A DNA stretch of 64,000 bases from Sepiola atlantica (taxonomy: Eukaryota > Mollusca > Cephalopoda > Sepiida > Sepiolidae): NCBI GenBank assembly GCA_963556195.1, contig OY744531.1, forward strand, positions 52,798,200 to 52,862,199, read 5' to 3'. Position numbers and translations under genes: made by a program. The number at the start of each line of letters is the position of its first letter. Positions within the stretch are counted from its first letter, which is position 1. The notes under the pieces are model-generated. The model was not told the origin of the DNA. It worked only from the letters and a program-made list of their open reading frames with translations, and did no database searches. This document shows positions 35,023 through 44,640 of the stretch, in pieces.

Positions 35023-37379
35023 TATACGTTTTGGTTGTCGTGACCAGTGCTTCCTACATCGGGGGCGTCAGAGCTGAAGTTACCACGAAAGGGAACAACG
35101 TTTGCCGTCTAAAAAAAAAGAAGAAAAGACAGGAGAGACAGAGAGAGACGGAAAGGGGAGAGAGAGAAAGTGACGTCAGCGAATGTTACTGTGTTAAGGA
35201 AAAGAAAGTGTGAGAAAACGGACGATTGCCCGAAAATATGCAGCGGACGTTATATGGGAGAACTTTAAAAGTGGACTATAGGAATTGAACATTGAATGTA
35301 ACTTGTTAAAAAAGGTCTGATGTGTCGCAGCAGAACAATTCAAAAATAAAAAAGAGAGAGAAAATCTTGGCTCACACACGCATTTGCAGATTGAATATGT
35401 TGGCACGGGGGTTTTGTGTTGAATATTTTTCAATGTTTTTTTGTTTTTTTTGTTTTAAAATGGTTGTAAAATGCTATGGACGACTAATGCAGACGAACAA
35501 AAAAGAAAAGAAAACAGAGAGAGAGAGAATGAGAGAGAAGAGAAAGACGGAGAAGGAGAAAGAAGGGAGAAGTCGTCGTAGTACATGTTTTATTTCTTTT
35601 TCGTCCATGACTGTTGAAGTAAAAAGAGAAAGAAAAGAGTGAGAGAGGAGAGGGGAGGGGAAATAGCGCGATGAGACAGCCTTTGTTCCCCATTCGTGGG
35701 CTGATACTGACGACTGTTGGAAACCAGCATGGACATTCGGGGCTGCCCGGATTGGAGATTGACAGCATATCAGTTCGTTATGGTGTCGAGAGCTGTTTTC
35801 TTTGCTTTCTTTGTTGAATTATGTAATGTGATTAATTGTTTTTTTTTATTGCATTGTTTAAAAGAAATTGTTGTATGATATAATTGATGTAATGTTGTAC
35901 TGTATAATTTGTATGGTGGAGTTGGATTTTCCATTCGTTCTGTCGGTTTCAATTTTGATTTTTGTTGTTGTTTTTGAATGCAACTATTTTGAGAGTAGTC
36001 GGTTTAAAGAGAATGTTATAACAATTATGTACATGATTTTTTTAAAGAAAATGCAGATAATTTAATGTATAAGTTTGGGTCAGTCAAGCGATTTTAGTTG
36101 ATTAGGTTCGGAAAGTTGGCGACAGTGAGAGTTGGTTGGGGTCAGATCGCGGAAACCCTTAGGCAGGTTTGTGTTTTTTCTCGGGAATATCACAGTGCAC
36201 ATCGTATGTACAGGTCTATAGGATAGAAAGGGATCACCGAAGGTTATCCGCATGGTCTCTTGAAAGGGCGGTCACGGGTGTTGACTTGGCAAAATCGGAC
36301 AGAGTTCGAACCGCATGCGTTAGAGTTCGAACGGGATAATGACGAAGCTATGGTCATTCTGTAGGACCACAAAAAAGAACGGTGGTCAGTTATGGAAATT
36401 GTTTTTTTGTGACTCAGGTGTGCCCAACTGTGTTCCGATAGATCGTGTGAAAGTGATAAAGATTTTAAGCTTTTCAATTGTGGTCCCATTTTTTGTGGAT
36501 TTTAAATGTTTGCCGACGGTTGTGCTGAGAAGATACCTCACCCCTTACTGCATAGATAGAGCCACGGGAATGGAACACATTGAATTGGTGTCTGCTCAAC
36601 GCCAGTGGGGATGGAGTCAAGCTGGGGGGTGTTTTAACTCGGGTGCGCGCGTCGGGGGCAGATAGAACCATGGAGGGGATCGATTTTAAAAGGAGGTACC
36701 TGATGTTAATTAAATTTGTTTAAAAGATTATACGTTGGGCCTAGTTTTTGGTCATTCGGCGTGTTCCGGGAGCAGAGATGATTCTATGTGACATTCACTT
36801 TGCTACAGTATCGACTAGTTAGAGCCATGGGAGGGGGACCTCCACGTTTGATGAAAAGGGCTGGGAATTAGAAACACGGGTGATTGTTCTCGGACATTCG
36901 CGCCGAGGGCACTGAGATGTCCAAAATATATGGTCCAGATTAGTAAGTGGAGTAAGGACGGTACCTCACGTAGATCTTGGAGGCTGACCATTTATGTTTA
37001 CAGGTCAATGAAAGGGGTTTCTGTTTTTGTTCCCCTATATCCGATAATGTGCATGAAATTGAAAATCATTCGTATACCGATAATGAAAAGAATGATATGT
37101 GTGTGAGACGGGTGCCTAGGTATAACATACGGCCAATTCGGGGCAAAGGTAGCCCGATTATCGATTTTGATGGGATGGCCGGAGAGCCGACTCAGATCGT
37201 AAGATGACTTGTCTTACATCCCAGGATTAGAATCGTGTGATGCCGATGAATACCGGCTGGATTCAGAGGATCAGGGTCCAGTTATGTTTGGTTCCAGATT
37301 CTGACCAGTCCCAGGGATGGGCGTTTGGAGAAAAAAATCTAAGGATTGTTTTATTTAAGAAGAGAGGAAGATATGTTAT

Positions 37380-38047
37380 TTCATGCAGGGCCCCGTATGC
37401 CTAAAAGTGTGTAGGTCCACTAGTTTTTATTATGACAGGGGGTGAACTTAGTTCTAGTTCAGTGCAGATCGAAAGAACATCCATTTTGGGACAAATACAT
37501 TTGTCATCGAGATGACTAAGTCCGAAAAGTCATAACAACTGGTTAAACATGGCCAACTTCAAAAGTTTAAGTTCAAAAGAGGTCAGACCAGCTCTGGTGA
37601 TGATCTGTATGACAGGACAAATGACTATGACGTCACTCCTTCTTTCGTGAGAAACTAAGGTTTAAAAATCAGATAGGAGTTTTGCAGCGAACTGCACAGT
37701 GGACCTTCTCTGTGGGTCCTTAATTGAGTTACGAGGTTAGAAGCAGCCCAGACGGTTGAAAATGTAATCGCTCGTCGTAGTGGCTGGATCTCTTGGAGAT
37801 CAAGCAGCAATTTCCCATGCATAGTCGCATACCCCAGCGAGGAGAATGAATGAGGATCGAAGGAATGAATGAAAACAAAACCCTTCCACAACGAAGCGGA
37901 ATAAAAGATAGAATCTCTCTCAAATCTTGTCTTCGGGTGAGTTAGTCTCTCGTGCCTTAGAACAGAATTTTCCCACAAGACAGATACACCACCACGATCA
38001 CGACTTTTCGTGTGGTTTTCGTATGGTTTTTGGTGTGATATGCAACA
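37380..38047 (+). repeat. Right LTR (short form, internal deletion)
   Basis: About 668 bp. It lacks the 34,525-34,975 segment of the left LTR; the junction is at about 38,003 (CACGATCACGA/CTTTTCG) with short CGA-like microhomology. Because LTRs are identical at insertion, the deletion must post-date insertion or reflect recombination between different copies. Confidence 0.75.
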
Positions 38048-38289
38048 TTATCAGCGAAAAGAGGTGGATAACACTGGAAATCTGGGGAGATTTGTTGTCA
38101 CTCAGACTCTAGGAAATACCACCGTTTGTTGGTCGGCAATCACTGATGACTTGTGTGAGAACTCCCAGTGAGTACAAATAATAATGATAATGATAATAAC
38201 AACAACAATAATAATAACAATAATAACATTAATAATAATAATGATAATTGCAACAACAACAACAATAATAATAATAATAATAATACTAC

Positions 38290-38328
<39 letters not shown>

Positions 38329-38330
38329 CA
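38048..38330 (+). mobile_element. LINE copy D 3' end and degenerate (AAT)n tail
   Basis: TATCAGCGAAAAGAGGTGGA resumes the LINE 3' UTR after the LTR element. Then GTTGTCACTCAGACTCTAGG and GCAATCACTGATGACTTGTG, then TAA/AAC/ATG triplets from about 38,175 to 38,330. Confidence 0.75.
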
Positions 38331-38371
38331 CTGATTGTCGATGATCTGTGTGAGACATCCTAGTGAGTACA

Positions 38372-38426
<55 letters not shown>

Positions 38427-38430
38427 CCGG
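38325..38430 (+). mobile_element. Very short LINE 3' tail, copy E, with (AAT)n
   Basis: ACTGATTGTCGATGATCTGT and GTGAGACATCCTAGTGAGTAC (38,332-38,371) match only the last 40-50 bp of the LINE, followed by AAT triplets to about 38,424. An extreme 5' truncation inside a TAA array. Confidence 0.7.
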
Positions 38431-38778
38431 CGTAGGCTGACACCAAACTAAATATTTGTAGATGGTCGAGGCGAATATGACCGAGGAGGGACAGCACAAA
38501 CACGACCTCCGCTGAAAGAGTGCGATGCATGCTGGGACCTTGGGGAGGCTTATTGCCAGCCAAATCCCAGAGAAGACCAATAGTCCTTATCAGGAAGAAA
38601 TCTATAGTAAGAAGCTATTGCAATACAGCAAGATTATTTGCGGTGGTTATCGAAAAAAAAGTAGAAGTATACTGGAAATCTGAGGAGGCTCAGACTCTAG
38701 GAAGTCTACTGGTTGTTGTCGGTGAGCAATCTCTGACGATGATCTGTGTGAGAACTCCTAGTGAGTACCAATTAGTAT

Positions 38779-38852
<74 letters not shown>
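38430..38852 (+). mobile_element. LINE 3' UTR, copy F, with (TAA)n tail
   Basis: Starts GCCGGCGTAGGCTGACACCA (compare ATGGCATCAGCATCGGCTGA in copy B), then GAGGCTTATTGCCAGCCAAA, GTGGTTATCGAAAAAAAAGT and GGTGAGCAATCTCTGACGAT, ending in TAA triplets 38,778-38,852. Non-coding. Confidence 0.75.
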
Positions 38853-38854
<2 letters not shown>

Positions 38855-38859
38855 GAATA

Positions 38860-39025
38860 AATAAATCGAAAAAAGAAAAAATATTCTTTCAAGTCAGCAG
38901 GATCTAAAAAGATGAAGTTTGAGTGGTCCGGAAGGAATGGAAGCGATAATCGAAGACAGATGGTTGACAGATAATAATGGCAGCGAGCGTTGAACGTTTT
39001 GTTATCCACCAACTCTTTCCCTGAT

Positions 39026-39082
<57 letters not shown>

Positions 39083-39120
39083 CGCGCGCTTAATCTCTCT
39101 CTTTCTCATATCTTCTGCAG
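38860..39120 (+). repeat. Dispersed repeat with pyrimidine-rich tail (copy 2)
   Basis: Matches 25,660-25,800 (CCGGAAGGAAT, GATAATCGAAGACAGATGGT, CAGATAATAA) and continues into a (CT)n tract at 39,020-39,080. Confidence 0.6.
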
Positions 39121-39350
39121 TTTTCTTTCTTTCACCAAAGATGAGATTTAAATTACACAAACTGTGTTCAAATACATTCAGATATATTAAATTCATATAC
39201 AGATATTTGTCCTTATGCGAACTCCTTTTCATTTAAGCTAAAAGTCAAGTGTGTCCCGTATCGTATACTCTACATAACGCCGAGAGAGAAAAGACAAACA
39301 ATATAGATATTTGCGAATGTTATTCCGACGTTTTTATTGTTAGGGTGTTG

Positions 39351-39352
<2 letters not shown>

Positions 39353-39418
<66 letters not shown>
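39353..39418. repeat. (TA)n microsatellite
   Basis: Pure TA tract. Confidence 0.95.
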
Positions 39419-39419
<1 letters not shown>

Positions 39420-39940
39420 GACCTATATGAATTTTTTTTTTTTGCTAATCAGATACCACTTGTCAGTTGGATGATGAACAATACTATGAGCGGATTGAAA
39501 ACGATAAATCGAATGGACAAATCTAATTACTAAAGAGGGCGTGTCGACAAGTATTTGTTGACATTGGACTTGAAGACAACCATGTTGTAGTCTGACAGAA
39601 AGCAGTCTTGTGGTAATGTGTTCAACAGATAGGAATATATTCGAAAGAAACTCTAATAATCATGAAATGCCTATTTGGTTGAACGTACACTGAGAAGTAA
39701 AGCAAAGTTATTTGCAGAAGTGTTAGAAAGATAAAATGTGGCAGCAGTACACTATTTAAAGAAATACCTAACTCTCATATAGGTGGAGAATTGCATCACA
39801 TGTCGTGTGCATTCTAGAGCAGAAGAATGACCCAACCATGTTTCATGCAACTGTTGCAACAGATTTAATGTATAGCTTCCGCTTTTTGTGTAGAGAGAAA
39901 GTCACTTCTAGAAGCATATGAAAATGTATTTATATACTTC
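39419..39940. other. No gene seen
   Basis: AT-rich DNA without a supported feature. Confidence 0.5.
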
Positions 39941-39980
39941 TCTCACTATCTCTCTTTTTTCTCTCCCCCCTCTCTCTTTC

Positions 39981-40066
<86 letters not shown>
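39941..40066. repeat. (CT)n-(TA)n compound microsatellite
   Basis: CT-rich from about 39,941, pure CT 39,985-40,014, then TA to 40,066. Confidence 0.95.
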
Positions 40067-40067
<1 letters not shown>

Positions 40068-40339
40068 GCTGATTTTTTTTATATTGTTTTTTTAGCGATA
40101 CTTGACCGTTGTTTTACTGATGCGTTTTTATATTAATTCTTCGCAACCCTGAACAGTTTGTTCATTTGTTAAGAATATGCAGAAGAATGCATTTTTAATT
40201 CGTCATTTAAAGAAATCTATATACAAAAATGTAATTTATAAATTAACTAATGAAAATATAATCTATCTATACAAAAAAACTCGTCTCGTAAAGGGCGAAT
40301 AAAAATGCGGTCCTCTGCATATTCTTAAAAGTCAAACAA

Positions 40340-40660
40340 ACCGCTCAGGCTAGCGAACTATAATAATAAAAAAAAAAACGCACCAGTAAAACACTAGTCT
40401 AGTATAAAAAGGAAGAATAACAAGAAAATAGCGTAACATTATAGACGATAAAAAGTCGAGCACATGATGTGGCAGGTCATTCGGGTCTATGGGGTAAGAG
40501 CGCTAAACTACGAATATTAACATCGGGGGTTTGATCCCTGCCCGGTAAGTCATGCTAATGACGCCTCATAGACAGAAACGCGCGTCCATGTCTATCTTTT
40601 GTGCACGAAAACTTAATTTGTAAACTTTTTTTTTCATTTGTATACAAAAAATAATTCATA
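40340..40660 (+). mobile_element. SINE-like unit with tRNA-like head
   Basis: Positions 40,470-40,546 look tRNA-derived. GGGGTAAGAGCGCT approximates an A box, and GGTTTGATCCC (40,528-40,538) approximates the B box within a CGGGG-loop-CCCTG T-arm. A GC-rich trailer (TAATGACGCCTCATAG) follows. The 40,345-40,410 upstream sequence (ACCGCTCAGG.TAGCGAA, AACGCACCAGTAAA) recurs at 54,045-54,110, so a second dispersed repeat adjoins it. No CCA end or clear anticodon arm, so it is not called a functional tRNA. Confidence 0.55.
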
Positions 40661-40679
40661 AATTAATTAATTAATTCAT

Positions 40680-40683
<4 letters not shown>

Positions 40684-40710
<27 letters not shown>
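40684..40710. repeat. (TA)n microsatellite
   Basis: Short TA tract. Confidence 0.9.
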
Positions 40711-40714
<4 letters not shown>

Positions 40715-40909
40715 ACATTTAACTTAAGTGGAAGTTCTTAGAAATCTATAATTCCCTTGCGGCGGCTAACACTTGATCTCTATATTTTAAGATGCATAGA
40801 TATTCGAATATTCTATTAAAGTTTTTCTTTCCATGTCAAACATTGAGTTCGTAAAGAAATTAAGAAAATTACCTCTCCCCAATAAATCAGAAAACTATGC
40901 TATAGTATA

Positions 40910-41160
40910 TATTTCTTGTGGTCTATTGGTCTTACCTGATTCCTGGACAAGAATTTGACTTGTCTGGTCAAGTATCCAGCTTAGTGCTATTACTTGGGGT
41001 AACATTACTTGGAGTAGGTGCAACATTTCTCTTATTAGCAAGTGTGTTGACATGTCGAGGAGATTTTACTTGGGCTTCGAATACTATGTTATTTTGACTA
41101 TTTGGGCAGGGTTTACTTGTAAGATTAAGCATCCTTATGCCAGGTTTTCCTGACTAACCC
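40910..41160 (+). pseudogene. Hydrophobic coding-like fragment, function unknown
   Basis: One plus frame stays open from about 40,915 to the stop near 41,157, except for a single TGA at about 41,098. It predicts a polar stretch (IPGQEFDLSGQ), a long hydrophobic segment rich in Leu, Val, Gly and Ala (about 25 residues, likely one membrane helix), then CRGDFTWAS and, after the TGA, LFGQGLL. There is no start codon in a convincing context. The sequence is less AT-rich than its surroundings. It could be a fragment of a retroelement or of a host membrane protein. An organelle-derived segment (TGA read as Trp) was considered, but the protein is not one I recognise. Confidence 0.3.
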
Positions 41161-41233
41161 TTGTACAGAGAGAGCGAAGGCACTCGAAGATGGTGTCTAG
41201 TAGGTAATTTAACCTCCCCGGTTAGTAATTCAA

Positions 41234-41235
<2 letters not shown>

Positions 41236-41320
<85 letters not shown>
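41236..41320. repeat. (TA)n microsatellite
   Basis: TA tract of about 80 bp. Confidence 0.95.
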
Positions 41321-41322
<2 letters not shown>

Positions 41323-41582
41323 CAAATGTTATTTAATAAAAATTAAAAAATGGAATTTATGAAGTGATCATTATAAACTATTGAACTCATTATGAACTAT
41401 AGGTTTTGTATTCTAGGCAACATGGTGAGTAAAGGTACTTTTCTTGTAAACTTTGCCATTTATGTGTGTCACCGAAACCGTATCATACCCCACAGGATAA
41501 AAGAAAAATAAATTAAAATGCAAAGCTAATGCTATATGTATTGCTTATACTCGTCCCCGTACGGGTATCTAACTAGTGATAT

Positions 41583-41635
<53 letters not shown>
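41583..41635. repeat. (TA)n microsatellite
   Basis: Pure TA tract on the left edge of the foldback below. Confidence 0.95.
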
Positions 41636-41637
<2 letters not shown>

Positions 41638-41852
41638 TATTTCATATATCCATATAACATTTTATAAGGAGATACCATTTTTATGTATCAATTTTCAGTA
41701 TTTACTTCAACAGTACTCGATACGTAAGTATAGCTAGGTAGTAAGCTATGAAAATATATTTATGGCATTTTAGCCTGAAGATTCCTCCCGGGGATGAAAC
41801 GCGGGAGCCTTTGTGTAGCTTAATTGCCATAAATATATGTTCGTAGCTGACT

Positions 41853-41856
<4 letters not shown>
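41636..41856 (+). repeat. Foldback repeat with hammerhead-like core
   Basis: Arms TATGAAAATATATTTATGGCA (about 41,747-41,767) and the complementary TGCCATAAATATATG (about 41,824-41,838) enclose the core described in the next entry. The upstream part matches 22,610-22,745 closely. The unit begins and ends at TA arrays. Similar units are found at 52,147-52,272 and 60,000-60,150. Confidence 0.75.
41745..41845 (+). ncRNA. Hammerhead-like motif, family 2 (core nearly intact)
   Basis: CTGAAGA (41,775-41,781), stem II ATTCC-TCCC-GGGGAT, GAAAC (41,796-41,800), loop GCGGGA, then GCC (41,807-41,809) where NUH is expected, so U16.1 is C. Stem I is long, formed by the foldback arms (TTTATGGCA with TGCCATAAA) after an internal loop. 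A single deviation, at the cleavage triplet, would be expected to block cleavage. Copies at 52.2 and 60.0 kb deviate at other positions, which implies that the ancestral motif was complete. Confidence 0.55.
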
Positions 41857-41904
<48 letters not shown>

Positions 41905-41910
41905 ATATAT
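41857..41910. repeat. (TA)n-(TG)n microsatellite
   Basis: TA tract followed by a short GTGTGTGT run. Confidence 0.95.
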
Positions 41911-42120
41911 AAGGGACTAATCATTCTTACTATTAAGCTGATAACAGGGTAGGTTTACCTGCCCCTTCTTTCTCACCTGCTAAATATAAAGTTTTAATTC
42001 GATAAACCGAATCCAGTCGGATCGTTTTATTTCACTAAGTAATACCAGAATACGGAAGAATAAAGATAAGAACAGCCTTTTCTCTCTCAGTGATAAATTA
42101 TTAGCAGTTTGGTTTCTCAT

Positions 42121-42476
42121 CGTAGCGACCGAGGTTGGATTTAATACGCAGATAAAAATAAATGTTTATTTACTCCTCGCGGAGTTAGGCACAAGGCCAG
42201 TTTTATCTTACTCCCACAAGTAAGATGTGACCCAAGATCGGGTCGAGCAAGTGGGGTTAAAAGCCAGCGCTCGAGAGGTGAGCACTCTGGCCATTTAAAA
42301 ATTGCCTGGGCAGCCCCGTCGGCATTCCCCGGTAGGGGCGCCTCAGACAGTAAGCAATAAACTTACTCCTCCCCAAAGAGGGGAGGCGAAGCCTGGGAGG
42401 GTGGACCTCCTAGAACTGCACAGAACAGGCGTGCAGTATCCATCGGAACAGATACTACACTTTGATCTTAGCCAAA
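42121..42476 (-). mobile_element. GC-rich element with U2-snRNA-like head (SINE-like or chimeric retropseudogene)
   Basis: On the minus strand, starting at 42,476, 31 nt match the 5' domain of U2 snRNA as I remember it: TTTGGCTAAGATC, then AAAGTGTAGTATC and TGTTC. This includes GTAGTA, the branch-point-recognition sequence. The first ~15 nt of U2 are missing, and similarity stops after TGTTC, where U2 stem-loop IIa should follow. Beyond it is an unrelated GC-rich body with several potential hairpins (CCTCCC-CTCTTT-GGGGAGG; GCGCCCCTACCGGGGAATGCC; TTACTTGTGGGAGTAAG). The element contrasts sharply with the AT-rich surroundings. A U2 head joined to an unrelated body is the architecture of snRNA-headed SINEs or of template-switch chimeras made by LINE machinery. 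No poly(A) tail was located with confidence. Confidence 0.6.
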
Positions 42477-43080
42477 TATAAATGCACTTTACGTATTTTC
42501 TTCGAATGTTTTAATGAATCTAATGTTCCAGACAAAATATAAGTATGTAACTATCAACACACTATCAACATATAAGTATCAAAATATAAGAATGTAGCTA
42601 CCTACACACTGCGTATTATATGACTCTTCGTCCACAATCGTTAAATTAGTGAGAAAATATAAACAAATAAAGATATAACCACTTTGGACAAAAGAAATCT
42701 ACATCACAAATTACGTAAAAAGAAAGATTTTTTTTCATTTTAAAGGACACTAATTTGCAATGTTTCATAATGCCATTAACAAGCCTTGTCACACAACTAT
42801 AGGCGGAAGATGAGAGCTGAGATTCGGAAAGCACCTCGGACTCTAACAAGCTTTTTTAATCGCCGCAATGTATACTCAGTTATTCTCAGATTTTCTTCAA
42901 GCCCAAGGTGCCAAGTGTTTCATGGTATCTCTCTATTTTTTCCCGTGGGTTCCATAAAAGGGACGTCTTGCAAAGAGGGTGGCCCATCCGTCTCCAAATA
43001 TGTTTCATCCACGAAGATTAAGCAAGCCTCCACTACAATAACAAGATATATCCAACCAGGGGGTATATTTTTGCTAGTAT
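42477..43080. other. No gene; spacer between U2-like element and minisatellite
   Basis: AT-rich. ACAAAATATAAGTATGTAAC (42,533-42,552) and a second imperfect copy near 42,580 resemble a short motif of the LINE 5' segment (31,279-31,300), too short to call. The plus frame 42,786-43,082 has no recognisable domain. Confidence 0.4.
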
Positions 43081-43450
43081 AAACGACGAACGAACATATA
43101 CTACAGTGTCCCCAAAAGGGTGAGGTAATGCCTCGGAGGATGATATCATGACAAGAGATAAGATACTACATAATAAAAGAAATGAATCCGTGGAAGGATG
43201 GAATCATTACAACGAAAGTGATACTACACTACCCCTAAAAAAACGCAGGTAATGCCAGATAGGATGCTAGCATGCCCATAGAACAAATATAACACTACCC
43301 CCCCCCCCCGAAAAAATGAAGAGGGAATGCCTGGAAGCGTTGCATCATGACTGAACGATCATTTACTACATTGTTCTCTAAAGCAAGAAGTAATGCCTAG
43401 GAAGATTGTCTCATTACAACAGAACAGATGCTACACAACACCCACCTCGG
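43081..43450 (-). repeat. Degenerate ~65-70-bp minisatellite, locus 3
   Basis: About five units. On the plus strand: GAGGTAATGCCTCGGAGGAT, ATATCATGACAAGAG, GATACTACA; then GATACTACACTACCCCT, AGGTAATGCC; and so on to CATTACAACAGAACAGATGC near 43,425. A C13 homopolymer run sits at 43,297-43,309. The same orientation as the U2-like element 600 bp upstream. Confidence 0.8.
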
Positions 43451-43540
43451 AATTAAACATTGAAACATAGCACATTAGTCTAAAATAGTATAGTAAAATG
43501 AATTGAGCATTAAAAGATAGTAATCAGATAGGGTCGACTT
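43451..43540 (-). repeat. Flank module of the minisatellite element
   Basis: ATTGAGCATTAAAAGATAGT (43,501-43,520) and TAGTATAGTAAAATG match the complement of 28,860-28,950. The shared unique flank shows that the arrays are internal parts of one dispersed element. Confidence 0.65.
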
Positions 43541-44120
43541 AACCCGTAAATGCTTTTCTTAATGTTGTTTGAAAAAAATGTTACCAAATAAAAAACGTTT
43601 CATAGGGTACGGGTTATTTAAAGTAGTATAAATGATTTATCAAAAAAAAAATGATTGAACAAAAATAAATGATTTGCAAATTTTCTAACAAATGTTACAT
43701 GTCTATCGAAACACTACAATATATGCATCTAAATAATCATAATACACTATAGATTCATTAAATATTTTTTACTCACTATTATAATGACTAGATTTAAAAG
43801 TTTAGGCTCTTGAATTAGGCAGATTACACATCGATGAAACGCACCTGTGACATCGAAGACATCGAAGATACTGATTACTTATTTAGCGGAGGTGCTGATG
43901 CAACATCATACTAATACCTACCTATACTTGTCAACAGGCTCGTTGCAGATGTGAAACAAGTTGCAGTTTGACACATTTTCGTTTCATATTATATTAAATA
44001 AACATTTGTTGGAATGTATGATATTTGTAATAAAGAGCATTTCATGGTTAAGACAGATAGATACGAAATCTCCATTAGTAATAAAAAGATATGTGTATAT
44101 GTGGAAAAGTTGTATAAATA
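43541..44120. other. No gene seen
   Basis: AT-rich DNA with no supported feature. Confidence 0.5.
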
Positions 44121-44153
44121 AATCTCAGAATATACTATGAAACAAACAGCTGC

Positions 44154-44154
<1 letters not shown>

Positions 44155-44213
<59 letters not shown>

Positions 44214-44640
44214 TTACATCTTGCATCAAGACTGACCTGGCCTCTCCAAGGGGAAAGTCTTGGCAAGATGTACGGGGACTGGTTAACAGAATCTTCACAA
44301 AACCCATCTCAGTCTCACTGATAAGATAGCACAGAATGCTAACTATGACGTTTGATATCAATTTGATTGCATCAACTGTACGTAAATATGCCATCCCACC
44401 GCCTTTCAAACTTCGCACTGAGTTCATCCAACATTTTAATGTGTTATTCATATATCCTGCAGGATTTCTAGTTACCCTCCTCACACAACGATCTGGTGAG
44501 AGTAACGGTTCATCAGCCGTTGATCCGACCGTGCAACAGGTACCAAGGAGTTGCGTATTTCTAGTAGTGCTTTGTCCTCCATATCGGGGCATTAATTTTA
44601 TTCAAAACTATCGAAAATTGCATGCTTGAGATTATGAATC
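44155..44640 (-). repeat. Putative retroelement 3' end with (GAT)n tail
   Basis: On the minus strand a frame open from about 44,592 runs into a (GAT)n tract (44,155-44,212), producing an Asp tail. Residues before it include WMNSVRSLKGG and GEARSVLMQDVND. The plus strand is open too. No catalytic motif is visible; a 3' fragment of a LINE or SINE ending in GAT repeats is the most likely reading. Confidence 0.3.

Larger units (their letters stand above)
33902..38047 (+). mobile_element. Non-autonomous LTR retrotransposon inserted in LINE copy D
   Basis: Two direct repeats flank about 2.3 kb. The left repeat runs about 33,902-35,022, the right about 37,380-38,047. They begin TATCATAAGGGGCCCCGTAT / TTTCATGCAGGGCCCCGTAT and end GCTATGCAACA / GATATGCAACA. 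A purine-rich run AAGAAGAGAGGAAG (37,357-37,370) just before the right repeat can serve as a polypurine tract. LINE 3' UTR sequence stops at 33,901 and resumes at 38,048, with TTAT on both sides (33,898-33,901 and 38,048-38,051) as a possible target duplication. The interior has no protease, RT or integrase frame; the frames at 35,322-35,642 and 36,977-37,207 have no recognisable domain. This fits a LARD-type non-autonomous element. Confidence 0.78.

Noticed and set aside
35322..35642. Lys/Glu/Arg-rich frame as gag of the LTR element
   Set aside because: Its composition follows GA-rich DNA. There is no zinc knuckle or other gag motif, and the minus strand is equally open.
36977..37207. Frame with HLCLQVNERGFCFCSPISDN as a retroelement protein
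   Set aside because: Only 76 codons, with no recognised motif and no second copy to compare. It is left inside the LTR element without a call.
40470..40546. Functional tRNA gene
   Set aside because: The A and B boxes are imperfect and the acceptor stem does not close. A SINE head or tRNA pseudogene fits better.
40910..41160. Nuclear copy of mitochondrial DNA
   Set aside because: Reading TGA as Trp extends the frame, but the predicted sequence is not a mitochondrial protein I recognise, and no neighbouring mitochondrial gene is visible.
42121..42476. Functional U2 snRNA gene
   Set aside because: Only about 31 nt match. The 5' end, the stem-loop IIa region, the Sm-site context and the 3' stem-loops do not, so it cannot be a working U2 gene.
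44336..44629. Plus-strand frame of 97 codons as a host exon
   Set aside because: Both strands are open over the same interval, and the minus strand runs into a GAT tail, which points to a retroelement end. There are no splice-site or domain clues.
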